A stretch of 64,000 nt of DNA from Pseudomonas sp. SJZ074. Lineage in GTDB: Bacteria; Pseudomonadota; Gammaproteobacteria; Pseudomonadales; Pseudomonadaceae. Position 1 is the stretch's first letter. The number at the start of each line of letters is the position of its first letter. This document shows, piece after piece, positions 1 through 8,888 of the stretch. Under the pieces are notes generated by a model, which did not search any database, had not been told where the DNA came from, and saw nothing but the letters and a program-made list of their open reading frames with translations. A program made the position numbers and the translations under genes. The stretch lies in NCBI RefSeq assembly GCF_007828215.1, contig NZ_VIUE01000010.1, positions 1-64,000 on the forward strand, read 5' to 3'.

Positions 1-12
1 CTGAATGGGCAT

Positions 13-50
13 AAAAAATCCGATACCAGAGGACTGGTATCGGATTTTCT
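13..50. terminator. Rho-independent bidirectional terminator
   Basis: A perfect 14-bp stem (15-28 pairing with 35-48) with a 6-base loop, A-rich on the left and T-rich on the right, so it can stop transcription from either side. It probably ends a gene lying left of the window. I see no gene between it and the regulator start at 286. Confidence 0.85.
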
Positions 51-285
51 AGAAAGCCCGGCTTGGACTCAAATGCTTAAGTGAACAGCATTACGCGCCT
101 GTCGCGGGCTTTTTCTTGGGCTGCTGGAAATTCCCTGGATCGGCCCGTCAATGTGTTTCAAGGCGTGAGAATCGGCCCTTTTGACGACGTTGTCGTACAT
201 CGTCCGGCGGCACCCTGTGCTTAACTGCCATCGGAAAACCGACTGTTTCTGGAAATAAAACAATCGCTTAGGAGCTTGGTTACTC

Positions 286-1683
286 ATGGAGTTGAGAATC
301 GACCGGCAGGCCCTGGTGCCTGTCGTGCAGCAAATTGTCGATGCGCTGGCCGGCTGGATTCGACAGGCTGGGGTGCAACCGGGGACCCGTCTACCTTCCA
401 TTCGCCAATTGGCGCGGGAAAATCTGCTCAGCCAGTCCAGCGTCAATGAAGCGTGTGAACGCCTGGTTGCCCAAGGGATATTGGCCTCCCGCCATGGCTC
501 GGGTTTTTTCGTCGCATCACCTTCTTCGATCAGACCCGGACTTTCCGGCAGAGGCGTGTCGGATGAGGTGCAATGTCCCCGGGCCGATTCAACCGACAAT
601 GGACAGTGGGAATTGAAGTTGGGCAGTGGCGGATTGCCTGAACGTTGGCGCGAAAGCGATGACCTGGCCTATGCGATCCGCCAGGTCTCGCGCACCGACA
701 TGGCGGGGCTGTTCAATTACAGCACGCCGCTGGGGTTGCCCGCCTTGCGCGAGCAACTGTCCAGGCGTTTGAAGCAGCTCAATATCAATGTGGATGAAAA
801 CCTCATCCTGACCACGACAGGGGCGACCCATGGCCTGGACCTGATCGTGCGGACGCTGCTGCGGCCGGGCTGTTGCGTCGTGGTGGAAAGCCCCGGTTAT
901 TCGGGGCTGTTCGAGCTGCTCAGGCTCCATGGGATCGACATGATCGAGTTGCCCAGGACCCCACGGGGCCCGGATGTCGACGCGTTGCAAACGTTGTTGG
1001 CGACCCACCGGCCCAGCGCCTTGTTCATTAACAGCGCGTGTCACAACCCCACCGGCAGCTGCCTGGCGCCGGCCGTGGCCCAGCGGCTGCTGCAGTTGAC
1101 CCGCAAGCATTCGGTGCTGGTGATTGAGGACGACGTCTATGCCGACTTCCAGAGCACAACACGGACCCGCTTGGCAGCGCTGGATGCCGATGTGCTTTAT
1201 GTGGGCAGTTTCTCGAAAACCCTGAGCAGCTCCCTGCGGGTCGGTTTCGTGGTGGCCGGGGCTGCGATCATCGAGCGCTTGAGCAAGGTCAAGGCGATCA
1301 CCAGCATGGGCGGTTCGCGGTTCTGCGAGTCGGTTGTCGCCGGCCTGTTGGCCAACGGCGCCTACCGCAAGCTGATCCAGCGCCAGCGGCAACGCCTGGC
1401 TACCGAAATGGCTGCGGTGCTCCAGGTACTGGAGGACGCCGACTGGACCGTCTTCGGCAAACCGGCCGGTGGGCTGTTCATCTGGGCACGTCCGCCCATG
1501 TGCGACTACGCTGGATTACAGCGCCTGGCCAAGCGGTTCGGCGTGCTGCTGTCTTCGCGTACAGCGTTCAGCCCTTCGGGTGTCGACAGTGACTGGCTAC
1601 GGATCAACGTGGCCTATGCCCGGGACTCCCGGGCGTTGGCGTTCTTCCGGGCCACGGGTCTGGATCGACCTCAAGTGTTCTGA
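286..1683 (+). CDS. MocR-type GntR regulator with aminotransferase-like domain
   Basis: 465 aa, the usual MocR length. Residues about 1-75 form a GntR winged helix ([12 protein letters not shown], then [14 protein letters not shown]). The rest is a fold-type I aminotransferase domain with the PLP signatures NPTG, the aspartate of [10 protein letters not shown] and the Schiff-base lysine K311 in [15 protein letters not shown]. Regulators of this family bind PLP or a PLP adduct to switch genes of amine, vitamin B6 or amino acid metabolism; the target here is unknown. The ATG is preceded by AGGAG. The gene stands alone before a chemoreceptor, so no target is suggested by a partner. Whether it also has aminotransferase activity cannot be told from sequence. 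Confidence 0.93.
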   Translation: MELRIDRQALVPVVQQIVDALAGWIRQAGVQPGTRLPSIRQLARENLLSQSSVNEACERLVAQGILASRHGSGFFVASPSSIRPGLSGRGVSDEVQCPRADSTDNGQWELKLGSGGLPERWRESDDLAYAIRQVSRTDMAGLFNYSTPLGLPALREQLSRRLKQLNINVDENLILTTTGATHGLDLIVRTLLRPGCCVVVESPGYSGLFELLRLHGIDMIELPRTPRGPDVDALQTLLATHRPSALFINSACHNPTGSCLAPAVAQRLLQLTRKHSVLVIEDDVYADFQSTTRTRLAALDADVLYVGSFSKTLSSSLRVGFVVAGAAIIERLSKVKAITSMGGSRFCESVVAGLLANGAYRKLIQRQRQRLATEMAAVLQVLEDADWTVFGKPAGGLFIWARPPMCDYAGLQRLAKRFGVLLSSRTAFSPSGVDSDWLRINVAYARDSRALAFFRATGLDRPQVF

Positions 1684-1792
1684 AAACGACGGAGCCGTAG
1701 CTTTTTGCCATTATTCCGACGTCAGCATCTTGTGCGATGGGGCGTCTCGTTGCGAATCTGCGATTACACACACTGGCAGAGGACTGAGCGCA

Positions 1793-3757
1793 ATGATTTC
1801 GGCCGTGCAAAGACGTTTTGCCAACCTGGGTATGGCAAAGAAGCTGGGGATCGGGTTTGTCATGGTGCTACTGCTCACGGCAGTCGTGGCAGCCATCGGC
1901 GTCTGGTCCTTGCAAACCATTAGCCAACGCTTCGATGGCTTGAAGCAGATGTCATCGTTCAGTAGCGAGCTGCTCAAGATCCGGCTGCTCGAACAGGACT
2001 ATGCACTGCGCTCCGATCCCAAGACGGTCGATGCCCTGCACCAGGGCGTCGACAGCTTGATCGCCAAGGCAAACGAGTTCAAGGCACAGTCGGCTGCCAA
2101 TGTGCCGGTGATGAACGATGTGGAACAGGCCCTGGTGGCGTATCGCAAGGCGTTCGACGAGTTCGTCGGATTGAGCCAGAGCAAGGACCTGGCGCTGGAG
2201 ATGGCCAGTTGGTCGGTGTCCAGCGTCGCGAATAACCTGGATGTGTTGCGGGCGGGGTTGGCGGATGATGGCACCTACACGTTGAAAGACACCCAGGGCA
2301 AGGAGGGCGCCGAATTCGTCGAACAAGCCAACCAGGTCAGCGAGGTGTCGCGGTTGATGCTGGTGGCCATGAATGAGGCGCGGGTGCGCCTCGATCAGAC
2401 CCGCAAAGGCAGTGAAGAAGCCGGGCAGGGCCAGATCGAACAGGCCGAGCAGGCGATGAAGCAGGCCGAAGTGCTCAAGACCGCGATCAAAGACCCGGGC
2501 TACCAGACCGTCATCAACGAAGTGGCTGGGCACATCGCCGGGTTCAACGAGAAACTTGCCGAATATACCGGCCTGCTGGCCCAGGAGAAGGTCATCTCCG
2601 GGCAGTTGCGTGAACGGGCTGCCCAGGTAGTGGATCGGGTTGACCAGGCCTATGCGGCCGAAGATCAGGCCATGCAGGCCGAGTTGAAAAAGAATTCGTT
2701 GTTGATCGTCGGTTCGTCGGCCCTGGCGTTGCTGGTAGGGTTGATTGCGGCCTGGGTCATCACCCGACTGATCGTGGCGCCATTGCGCAGCGTCATCCGT
2801 GTCGCCCAGCAAATTGCCGGAGGGGACTTGAGTGCAACGGTCGAAGTGACGCGCCGGGATGAAATCGGGCAGTTGATGCTGGCCATGCAGCAGATGGGGG
2901 CCGGGCTGAGCAATATCGTCAGTGGGTTGCAGTCCGGTATCGAGCAGCTGGCCAGTTCCGCTCAGTCATTGTCGGCCGTGACCGAACAGACCAATCTGGA
3001 AGTCAGCAGCCAGAAAGAGGAAACCGAACAGGTTGCCACGGCCATGAACCAGATGACCGCTACCGTGCACGATGTGGCGCGCAATGCCGAGGAAGCGGCC
3101 CAGGCGGCGCAGACCGCCGACGACAAAGTCGAAAGTGGCCAGCAGGTGGTGCGCCAGAGTATGGCGCGTATCGAGCAGTTGGCGGACTCGGCCACGTCGG
3201 CCAGTTCCAGTATCGAAAGCCTCAGCGCCGAGATCCAGAACATCGGCACGGTATTGAGCGTGATCAAGAGTGTCGCCGAGCAAACCAACCTGCTGGCGCT
3301 CAATGCTGCCATCGAGGCGGCTCGCGCCGGTGAGCAGGGCAGGGGCTTTGCGGTGGTGGCCGATGAAGTGCGGGCCCTGGCCAAGCGCACACAACAATCC
3401 ACCGAGGAAATCGAGCGGTTGGTGAGTGCCTTGCGTTCCGCCGCCCAGACTTCCGTGCAGCAGATCCAGAGCAGTGGAGAGCTGGTGAAGATGGCGGTCA
3501 GCGATGCCCTACAGACTGAAAGTGCCTTGGGCAGCATCGCGGCAGCCGTATCGTTGATCCAGCAGATGAACCAGCAGATCGCCGCGGCAGCCGAACAGCA
3601 AAGCTCGGTGGCCGAAGAAATCAACCGCAGCGTCACCAATATTCGCGCCAGTGCCGATCAATCCTCTCTGGCGATGCAAGGCAACGCCGCGTCCAGCGTT
3701 GAACTGGCGCAGTTGGGCGTAGAGCTGAAGGGGATGGTTGGGCATTTCAGGTTGTAA
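1793..3757 (+). CDS. Methyl-accepting chemotaxis protein
   Basis: 654 aa from the ATG preceded by GAGGA; the frame is open further upstream, but that part overlaps the mocR gene and is not protein-like. A first membrane helix lies at about residues 18-40, a periplasmic helical sensor of about 260 aa follows, then a second helix at about 301-323, a HAMP domain ([20 protein letters not shown]) and the cytoplasmic signalling domain. The conserved hairpin tip is present ([20 protein letters not shown]). The sensor size fits the helical bimodular (HBM) ligand domains of Pseudomonas receptors for organic acids, but the ligand is not predictable. The C terminus ends GHFRL, with no CheR-tethering pentapeptide. 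It signals to CheA through CheW. Confidence 0.95.
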   Translation: MISAVQRRFANLGMAKKLGIGFVMVLLLTAVVAAIGVWSLQTISQRFDGLKQMSSFSSELLKIRLLEQDYALRSDPKTVDALHQGVDSLIAKANEFKAQSAANVPVMNDVEQALVAYRKAFDEFVGLSQSKDLALEMASWSVSSVANNLDVLRAGLADDGTYTLKDTQGKEGAEFVEQANQVSEVSRLMLVAMNEARVRLDQTRKGSEEAGQGQIEQAEQAMKQAEVLKTAIKDPGYQTVINEVAGHIAGFNEKLAEYTGLLAQEKVISGQLRERAAQVVDRVDQAYAAEDQAMQAELKKNSLLIVGSSALALLVGLIAAWVITRLIVAPLRSVIRVAQQIAGGDLSATVEVTRRDEIGQLMLAMQQMGAGLSNIVSGLQSGIEQLASSAQSLSAVTEQTNLEVSSQKEETEQVATAMNQMTATVHDVARNAEEAAQAAQTADDKVESGQQVVRQSMARIEQLADSATSASSSIESLSAEIQNIGTVLSVIKSVAEQTNLLALNAAIEAARAGEQGRGFAVVADEVRALAKRTQQSTEEIERLVSALRSAAQTSVQQIQSSGELVKMAVSDALQTESALGSIAAAVSLIQQMNQQIAAAAEQQSSVAEEINRSVTNIRASADQSSLAMQGNAASSVELAQLGVELKGMVGHFRL

Positions 3758-3781
3758 CGTAGGCAGCTTGAGACCATAACC

Positions 3782-3934
3782 TGTGGCGAGGGGATTTATC
3801 GAAACCTCGCACCGCCCTGTGCTGGGCTGCGAAGCGGCCCAAAAACCTGAACATTCGGTGTGTCAGTTAATAACGTAGGGCTGCTTCGCAGCCCAGCGGG
3901 GCGGTGCGACGTTTCGCTAAATCCCCTCGCCACA
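3782..3934. repeat. REPIN-like inverted pair
   Basis: The left part (3782-3835) starts TGTGGCGAGGGGATTTA and returns inverted at 3880-3934, ending AAATCCCCTCGCCACA; the inner parts GGGCTGCGAAGC and GCTTCGCAGCCC also pair. The pair fills the gap between the convergent chemoreceptor and conserved membrane-protein genes. Related cores recur at 26726 and 29449. REPINs are non-autonomous palindromes moved by RAYT transposases; none is encoded in this window. Confidence 0.8.
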
Positions 3935-3941
3935 ATAAGGT

Positions 3942-4712
3942 TCAGTCGTAGACTTTCTTCTTCTTCCATTCATCGTTCATTTCGTCTTCCTTCAAACCTT
4001 CGGTCAACTGGTTGACTTCACCTTCGGCCGCCTTGGTACTGGCCAGGACCATGGCATTGACGCGGGCCAGGAGTTTTTCGAGGTAAGCCAGTTGTTCGGC
4101 ATAGACCTGTGGTTCCTGCTGCTTGCGCAGGTATTGCACGCCGCGCTCGAATGCCAGGCGAGCTTGCCCCGGTTGTTCCTGCTGCAAGGCCTGTTGGCCG
4201 AGGTTGTTGAAGAACTCGATGTGCAGCAGCACCAGGATGTGCCGTACTTCGCGGATCCAGCGCTTGGCTTCGTTCGGCGGCAGAAACCCGTCCTGGGCGG
4301 CGCGGGTGATCTGGCCGTGCAAGGCCTCGAGCAGGAACCGCACGTCCTTGGCCTTGGCTTCGGTCTGGATCGGTGCCGGGGGATTGTTCACCGGGATCGA
4401 TTCGCCCTGGGCCGCCAGGGTGTTCAATTCATCCAGGCGTGCCTTCACCGCGGCATTGGTCTTCTCCATGCCCAGCAAGCGCTGGCAGACATTGATTTCA
4501 AGACGGGTGATCAGCAGCTTCAGGGCCGGGGTCATGAACTGGCCGGGGAAGGTCTCGGTGAGCTCGCCGCAACGACGCAGGCGGTCATTGAGTTCAACCT
4601 TGGTGCGGGCCTTTTCCAGCTTGCTGTTTTCCGCCACATGGTTCATGTAGCCAATGGCGATCAACAGTGCGATCCCGGCTACGACAAGCAGGGTGATCAT
4701 GAGTGGTGTCAC
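3942..4712 (-). CDS. Conserved hypothetical membrane-anchored protein
   Basis: About 256 aa from a GTG preceded by AGAGG at 8 bases (an upstream in-frame ATG at 4745 and a downstream ATG at 4700 are alternatives). One hydrophobic helix lies near the N terminus (MITLLVVAGIALLIAIGYMN), followed by a long soluble, helix-rich region (leucine- and glutamate-rich, coiled-coil-like from about residue 130) and a lysine-rich tail (WKKKKVYD). This suggests an inner-membrane anchor with a cytoplasmic body. I do not recognise a functional domain. It sits next to the tRNA-Glu/Gly genes, where P. aeruginosa also has a conserved hypothetical gene, so it is probably core genome. Confidence 0.85.
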   Translation of the reverse strand: MTPLMITLLVVAGIALLIAIGYMNHVAENSKLEKARTKVELNDRLRRCGELTETFPGQFMTPALKLLITRLEINVCQRLLGMEKTNAAVKARLDELNTLAAQGESIPVNNPPAPIQTEAKAKDVRFLLEALHGQITRAAQDGFLPPNEAKRWIREVRHILVLLHIEFFNNLGQQALQQEQPGQARLAFERGVQYLRKQQEPQVYAEQLAYLEKLLARVNAMVLASTKAAEGEVNQLTEGLKEDEMNDEWKKKKVYD

Positions 4713-4977
4713 CGGTAAGACCTCTTTAATAGGGTTCGCATACATCAGTGTAGTGGCTAGGCTTTTAAGCGCATAGGCCCGAACGACGAGATTAGACGGG
4801 CGTGTTGCTGGCCAGAGGCACAGTAGCGTAGATGCACATTGCCACTATTTGCCCGGCGCGACTATAACGTCTTGGCGGGCGACAGAATATAGGCGTCAGA
4901 GACTGGACGGGCAAAATCTGCGAATTGCTCCTCAAACCGGTCGAAGTCATTGATTTAAATAAATTTATATCTGGGGG
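4713..4977. other. Intergenic region upstream of the tRNA genes
   Basis: No gene seen. The right part contains a strongly AT-rich tract (about 4946-4970, TTTAAATAAATTTATA) immediately upstream of the tRNA promoter -35 element, in the position of an UP element that binds the RNA polymerase alpha subunits. Confidence 0.6.
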
Positions 4978-5006
4978 TTGACGACCCCTCAATCCATCCA
5001 TAGAAT
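4978..5006 (+). promoter_or_regulatory. Strong sigma-70 promoter of the tRNA operon
   Basis: TTGACG (4978-4983), a 17-base spacer and TAGAAT (5001-5006), followed by a GC-rich discriminator (GCGCGCC) of the type found at stable-RNA promoters under stringent control. It lies about 63 bases before the first tRNA and is preceded by an AT-rich UP-like tract. Confidence 0.85.
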
Positions 5007-5068
5007 GCGCGCCACTTACAGCGTAAAGCACTCAGCCAAGCGCCATAAGCAGTGAATGTTGTACGTGT

Positions 5069-5144
5069 GTCCCCTTCGTCTAGTGGCCTAGGACACCGCC
5101 CTTTCACGGCGGTAACAGGGGTTCGAGTCCCCTAGGGGACGCCA
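5069..5144 (+). tRNA. tRNA-Glu (TTC), copy 1
   Basis: 76 nt with a 7-bp acceptor stem (GTCCCCT/AGGGGAC), anticodon loop CTTTCAC giving TTC, T-loop GTTCGAGTC and an encoded CCA. Only two bases separate it from the following tRNA-Gly. Confidence 0.98.
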
Positions 5145-5146
5145 AT

Positions 5147-5222
<76 letters not shown>

Positions 5223-5327
5223 ATTTTAAACAATCTTGCTTTCGGGCAGGATTGAGTGAAACCAGAAACGATACCTTCGGGTTCGGTGCTGGGCACTGGG
5301 ACACACACCATGTGTTCCGGGCAGCGT

Positions 5328-5403
5328 GTCCCCTTCGTCTAGTGGCCTAGGACACCGCCCTTTCACGGCGGTAACAGGGGTTCGAGTCCCCTAGGGGACG
5401 CCA
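5328..5403 (+). tRNA. tRNA-Glu (TTC), copy 2
   Basis: Identical in sequence to the first tRNA-Glu, including the encoded CCA. With the following tRNA-Gly it forms a tandem duplicate of the first pair, separated from it by about 105 bases. Confidence 0.98.
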
Positions 5404-5406
5404 TTT

Positions 5407-5482
<76 letters not shown>

Positions 5483-5487
5483 AATTC

Positions 5488-5520
5488 AAAAAAACGCCGC
5501 TCATCGAGCGGCGTTTTTTT
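5488..5520 (+). terminator. Rho-independent terminator of the tRNA operon
   Basis: AACGCCGCTC, loop ATC, GAGCGGCGTT, followed by a run of T. It lies six bases after the CCA end of the last tRNA. Confidence 0.95.
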
Positions 5521-5644
5521 ATGCCTGTGAAAAAAACCATTTCAATCAGCGCTGGACCGCCCCAGGTGCTTTAAACGAACTATTTGCATGTTTTTTAGGG
5601 CGTGGGCCTTATTGCCTTAATAATGACGGAAGGTTTGGCGAAAT

Positions 5645-5692
5645 ACATGCAAAATTAACGGAAAAGCATGTGTGAAAATTAATAATTAATTT
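5645..5692. promoter_or_regulatory. Candidate operators upstream of the LysE-type exporter
   Basis: Two dyads lie 54-101 bases before the exporter ATG: ACATGC (5645-5650) facing GCATGT (5666-5671), and an AT-rich palindrome AAATTAAT-A-ATTAATTT (5676-5692). An Lrp/AsnC regulator is encoded at the far end of the same cluster and such proteins bind AT-rich dyads, so these are plausible binding sites. This is inference. The rest of 5521-5745 shows no gene. Confidence 0.45.
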
Positions 5693-5745
5693 CTTAAAAA
5701 ATGCCGTTCTCCTAACCTTCCAGTAGCCATTCTGGAGGTGTATCT

Positions 5746-6378
5746 ATGTTGATTTTCGTTAAATCGATGGTCATTGGGCTTTGCATTGCGGCCCCTGTGG
5801 GGCCCATCGGGTTGTTGTGCATACAAAGGAGTCTCATGCTTGGCTGGAGAGCCGGTTTTGCGACAGGGTTGGGAGCGGCTACCGCCGATTCGATCTATGG
5901 GTTCATAGGTGCGTTGGGTATCACCGCGATCATCGCGACGCTCATCAGTTTCAAGCCCTGGTTATGTATTCTGGGAGGACTGTTCCTCGCCTACATTGGT
6001 TATCAGACTATACGATCTAACAGCAATGCGACCGCCATGGGGGGCGAGCGCGCCAACATGTTCAAGGCTTACTCGACCACGCTGTTCCTGACTTTGTCGA
6101 ACCCCATGACCATTTTGTCGTTTATTGCGATTTTTGCCGCACTGAGCGATGGCATGACCAGCGAACAGGGCAGTCAGCACTCAGTGCTGCCCATGGTGAC
6201 CGGCATATTTCTGGGCTCGGCCGTCTGGTGGCTGGGATTGAGCGGCTTCTCCTCCATTTTCAAGGCCAGGATCGCCCAGTCGAAGATTAAATTGATCAAT
6301 TACTTCTCCGGGGCAACCATCAGTCTGCTAGGGGCGTACCAAGTGGCAACCGGCGTCATGCTGGCCACGGGAGCCTGA
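5746..6378 (+). CDS. LysE/RhtB-family amino acid exporter
   Basis: 210 aa, the usual family length, starting at an ATG preceded by GGAGG. About six membrane helices; the N-terminal family signature is visible (AAPVGPIGLLCIQRSLMLG, then a GLGAATADSIYG segment). The family exports basic amino acids, homoserine, threonine, cysteine or non-proteinogenic amino acids with proton motive force. It lies tail to tail with the minus-strand PLP-enzyme operon and within 6 kb of an Lrp/AsnC regulator; Lrp-type control of LysE exporters is common. I infer that it exports the product, or relieves the toxicity, of the neighbouring pathway. The exact substrate cannot be read from sequence. Confidence 0.92.
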   Translation: MLIFVKSMVIGLCIAAPVGPIGLLCIQRSLMLGWRAGFATGLGAATADSIYGFIGALGITAIIATLISFKPWLCILGGLFLAYIGYQTIRSNSNATAMGGERANMFKAYSTTLFLTLSNPMTILSFIAIFAALSDGMTSEQGSQHSVLPMVTGIFLGSAVWWLGLSGFSSIFKARIAQSKIKLINYFSGATISLLGAYQVATGVMLATGA

Positions 6379-6414
6379 GAAGTTTCCCCTTCGGTGAATC
6401 GGTCCCCTTCGAAG

Positions 6415-7734
6415 TCAAAAGGGGACTTTACCCACTTTGGACTCAACGTAGGCTTTGAAACGACCTATCGCCTGTGTGGTTTGTGTGGCTGTCGCATTAC
6501 TGAACGACAACCTGACCTGATTGACCCCTTCGTTCGTCAATGAGAACAAGGAGGTGGGGAATACAATGACCTTGAAGTGCCTGGCACACTCGTTCATTTC
6601 AGCCTGTCCGAAGACAAAAGGCAGGTGCACATTGATAAAGAAGCCACCCACGGGATGATTCCAGCTGACGGTTCGTTGGGAATCGCCTTCGGATGGAAAT
6701 GCGCGCTCAAGGCATTCAAGCATGTGGTTCCTCTTCTGCGTATAAGACAATACTCTGGGTTGGTTCAGGTCCTTCAGCGAGTAATTGTTTTCGATCAGTA
6801 AACCGCCAACGATTGCCTGGCACAGGGCTGGGGTATTGACCGTGATCAAACTTTTGGCCTTGCATAACCTCGTGCTGAAAGGCATGACTCCTGCGCCTTC
6901 CGGAGCAACTACATAGCCCATGCGCAAGCCCGGGAAAATCGATTTGGAAAACGAGCCGAGCAGGAATACTCGGCGGCTGTCCATCGATCTCATCGACGCA
7001 ATCTCATCTCCCTCGTATCGGAAGTAGCGGTATGCAGTGTCTTCCAGGATGAAGAAATTCAGTTCATTGGCTAAGCGGAGCATTGCCTGTCTGGCGGGAT
7101 AGGACAGGCTGTCGGCAGTAGGATTGCTAAAGTCTGGAATCGCATACAGTGCCCGTATTTTTTCCCCTTTGGATTCAAGATCTTCAACCAACTTGCGCAG
7201 GGCGGCTGGATTGAGAAAGGTCGCCATTGGAACGGGGAGCATTTTTATGCCCAGCAGTTTTGCGATACCTGTGATCCCGGAAAACACCGGATCTGGCACC
7301 AGTAAAATACCGCCTCCCTCAAAGAGCGATAAGAGCGTCAAGGTGCAAGCTTCCTGGAAGCCCATGCACACCACGATATTTTCGGGACTGGAAATTTTTA
7401 TCGCTTCATCTATGTATAGGTAGTCGGCGACTATTTCATTGATGATCCCGGAGGTTTTTCCATATTGGCAAAGCAGGGTTGCCAGTGAGAGTTCGGTACT
7501 GGCGACATGTTGTCGATAGCGGGCCAAGCCCTTGTCGATGAGCGCGGGATCGCAATACTCGTCGTCAGGTCGCCCGGAGGCCAGTGATATAGCCGCTGGG
7601 TTTTCCTGGGCAATCGTATTCAGAAGATGGATAACATTGAGGACAGGGTGTTCGAATAGCGTATTTTCGACTGCGTTGGGCACGCTCGCTTCTCCATAAA
7701 AAAGCAACGAGCGTTTTGGGCGCCCGTTGCTCAT
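6415..7734 (-). CDS. PLP-dependent class I/II aminotransferase
   Basis: 439 aa, fold-type I. The PLP lysine is K264 in GSFSKSIFPGLRMGYV, and ILEDTAYRYF carries the ring-binding aspartate and tyrosine. The common NPTG motif reads NPTA (PDFSNPTADS). The fold resembles the aminotransferase half of MocR regulators, but there is no winged helix. Such stand-alone enzymes transaminate or oxidise amino acids in antibiotic and amino acid pathways. It is the last gene of the minus-strand operon, 8 bases after the Cys/Met-type enzyme, and so is probably co-transcribed with the radical SAM gene. The substrate is unknown. Base composition is more AT-rich than in the housekeeping genes of the window. Confidence 0.9.
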   Translation of the reverse strand: MSNGRPKRSLLFYGEASVPNAVENTLFEHPVLNVIHLLNTIAQENPAAISLASGRPDDEYCDPALIDKGLARYRQHVASTELSLATLLCQYGKTSGIINEIVADYLYIDEAIKISSPENIVVCMGFQEACTLTLLSLFEGGGILLVPDPVFSGITGIAKLLGIKMLPVPMATFLNPAALRKLVEDLESKGEKIRALYAIPDFSNPTADSLSYPARQAMLRLANELNFFILEDTAYRYFRYEGDEIASMRSMDSRRVFLLGSFSKSIFPGLRMGYVVAPEGAGVMPFSTRLCKAKSLITVNTPALCQAIVGGLLIENNYSLKDLNQPRVLSYTQKRNHMLECLERAFPSEGDSQRTVSWNHPVGGFFINVHLPFVFGQAEMNECARHFKVIVFPTSLFSLTNEGVNQVRLSFSNATATQTTQAIGRFKAYVESKVGKVPF

Positions 7735-7742
7735 GACTACCG

Positions 7743-8888
7743 CTACGCAGGATTGAGTGAGCTTGCCTGGTCAGCCTTGTTTTCCATGGCTTCGAATGCT
7801 TGCAGCAAGTCCTCTTTCAGATCCTCGAGGTCTTCCAGGCCAAAGCACAATCGAACCAGGCCCTTTCCAATGCCCATGTCCGCTTTTTCCTGTTCCGTCA
7901 TCGAGGCATGGCTACCACTGAACGGCTGCGCGACCATCGAGGTCACGCAGGCCATTCCCGTGCCGGTGCCAAACCATTTGAGGGCGCTGGTGAAGGTTTT
8001 GTAAAAGGGCACCAGGTCGGGCCGTATATCGACAAACACAATGCCGCCATAACCCGTCAGCTGCGTGCCATCGATGCGTGGGTAATAGACATGCTCGATA
8101 AATGGCAGTTCTCGCAGGTAGTTGAGCATGCTCAAGGTCGTATGGCTGTGTTTCTCCATGCGCAGGGTGAACGTCTGCATGCTTCGACGAAGCAACCATG
8201 CGCTATTGGGGGTCAATATCGAACCTGAATAAAAGCGACCTTCGAGCAGGCGGTTATAGATCGCCTGGTCGTTGACGAGCACCAGTCCCCCCATGACATC
8301 GCTATGCCCGGAGAAGTATTTCGTCGCACTGTACAGTGAGATATCGGCGCCAAAGTTCAGCGGCTTCTGGTAGATCGGCGTGGCCCACGTGTTGTCGACA
8401 ATCACCAGGGCGTCTGGATTGATTTGTTTGACTGCTTTGCTGACCCCATGAATATCAATGTCTTTCAGGAAAGGATTGGTCGGTGTTTCAAAAATGACCA
8501 TGTCGACGTTGGATGGCAGCGCCTTCAACCCAGTCTCTGTAGTGAGATCCAGGATCGTCAACTGTGCGCCGATACGTGCAGCGTATCGCTGGAACAGCTT
8601 GTAGGAGCAGCCATAGATGTATTTGTTGATAACCAGTGACCCGCCCGGTTTCAACAGTTCCAACACCATGTAGATGGCGCTCATCCCGGTGCTGTAGGCC
8701 AATGCGTATTCGCTCCCTTCCAGGGACGCGACCACTTGTTCCAACTCAGTCACATTGGGGTTGGCCTTTCTCGAATAGAAGAATGCCGAGTCAGCACTGA
8801 AGGCGCTGCATTGATAAATCGGTGTGACCGAGGGGTAAGCCTCTCGGTCATCGACTTTGATATGAAGTATTTCGGTGGATACGTTCAT
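7743..8888 (-). CDS. Cys/Met metabolism PLP-dependent enzyme (cystathionine gamma-synthase/lyase family)
   Basis: 381 aa, normal family length. Signatures include the phosphate-binding segment STGMSAIYMVLELLKPGGS, the tyrosine of KYIYGCSY, the PLP lysine K190 in YSATKYFSGHSDVMGG, and the C-terminal SHASMT...GLVRLCFGLED segment. The family performs gamma- or beta-elimination and replacement on cysteine, homocysteine, methionine and O-acyl-homoserines. Its ATG overlaps the stop of the upstream radical SAM gene by four bases (ATGA), which indicates translational coupling. In this context a specialised role in building or cleaving an unusual amino acid is likelier than housekeeping methionine synthesis, but this is inference. 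Confidence 0.92.
   Translation of the reverse strand: MNVSTEILHIKVDDREAYPSVTPIYQCSAFSADSAFFYSRKANPNVTELEQVVASLEGSEYALAYSTGMSAIYMVLELLKPGGSLVINKYIYGCSYKLFQRYAARIGAQLTILDLTTETGLKALPSNVDMVIFETPTNPFLKDIDIHGVSKAVKQINPDALVIVDNTWATPIYQKPLNFGADISLYSATKYFSGHSDVMGGLVLVNDQAIYNRLLEGRFYSGSILTPNSAWLLRRSMQTFTLRMEKHSHTTLSMLNYLRELPFIEHVYYPRIDGTQLTGYGGIVFVDIRPDLVPFYKTFTSALKWFGTGTGMACVTSMVAQPFSGSHASMTEQEKADMGIGKGLVRLCFGLEDLEDLKEDLLQAFEAMENKADQASSLNPA

Noticed and set aside
69..599. Minus-strand 176-codon open frame over the mocR start
   Set aside because: Antisense to a clear gene with all its motifs; no family signature; the composition is a shadow of GC-rich coding.
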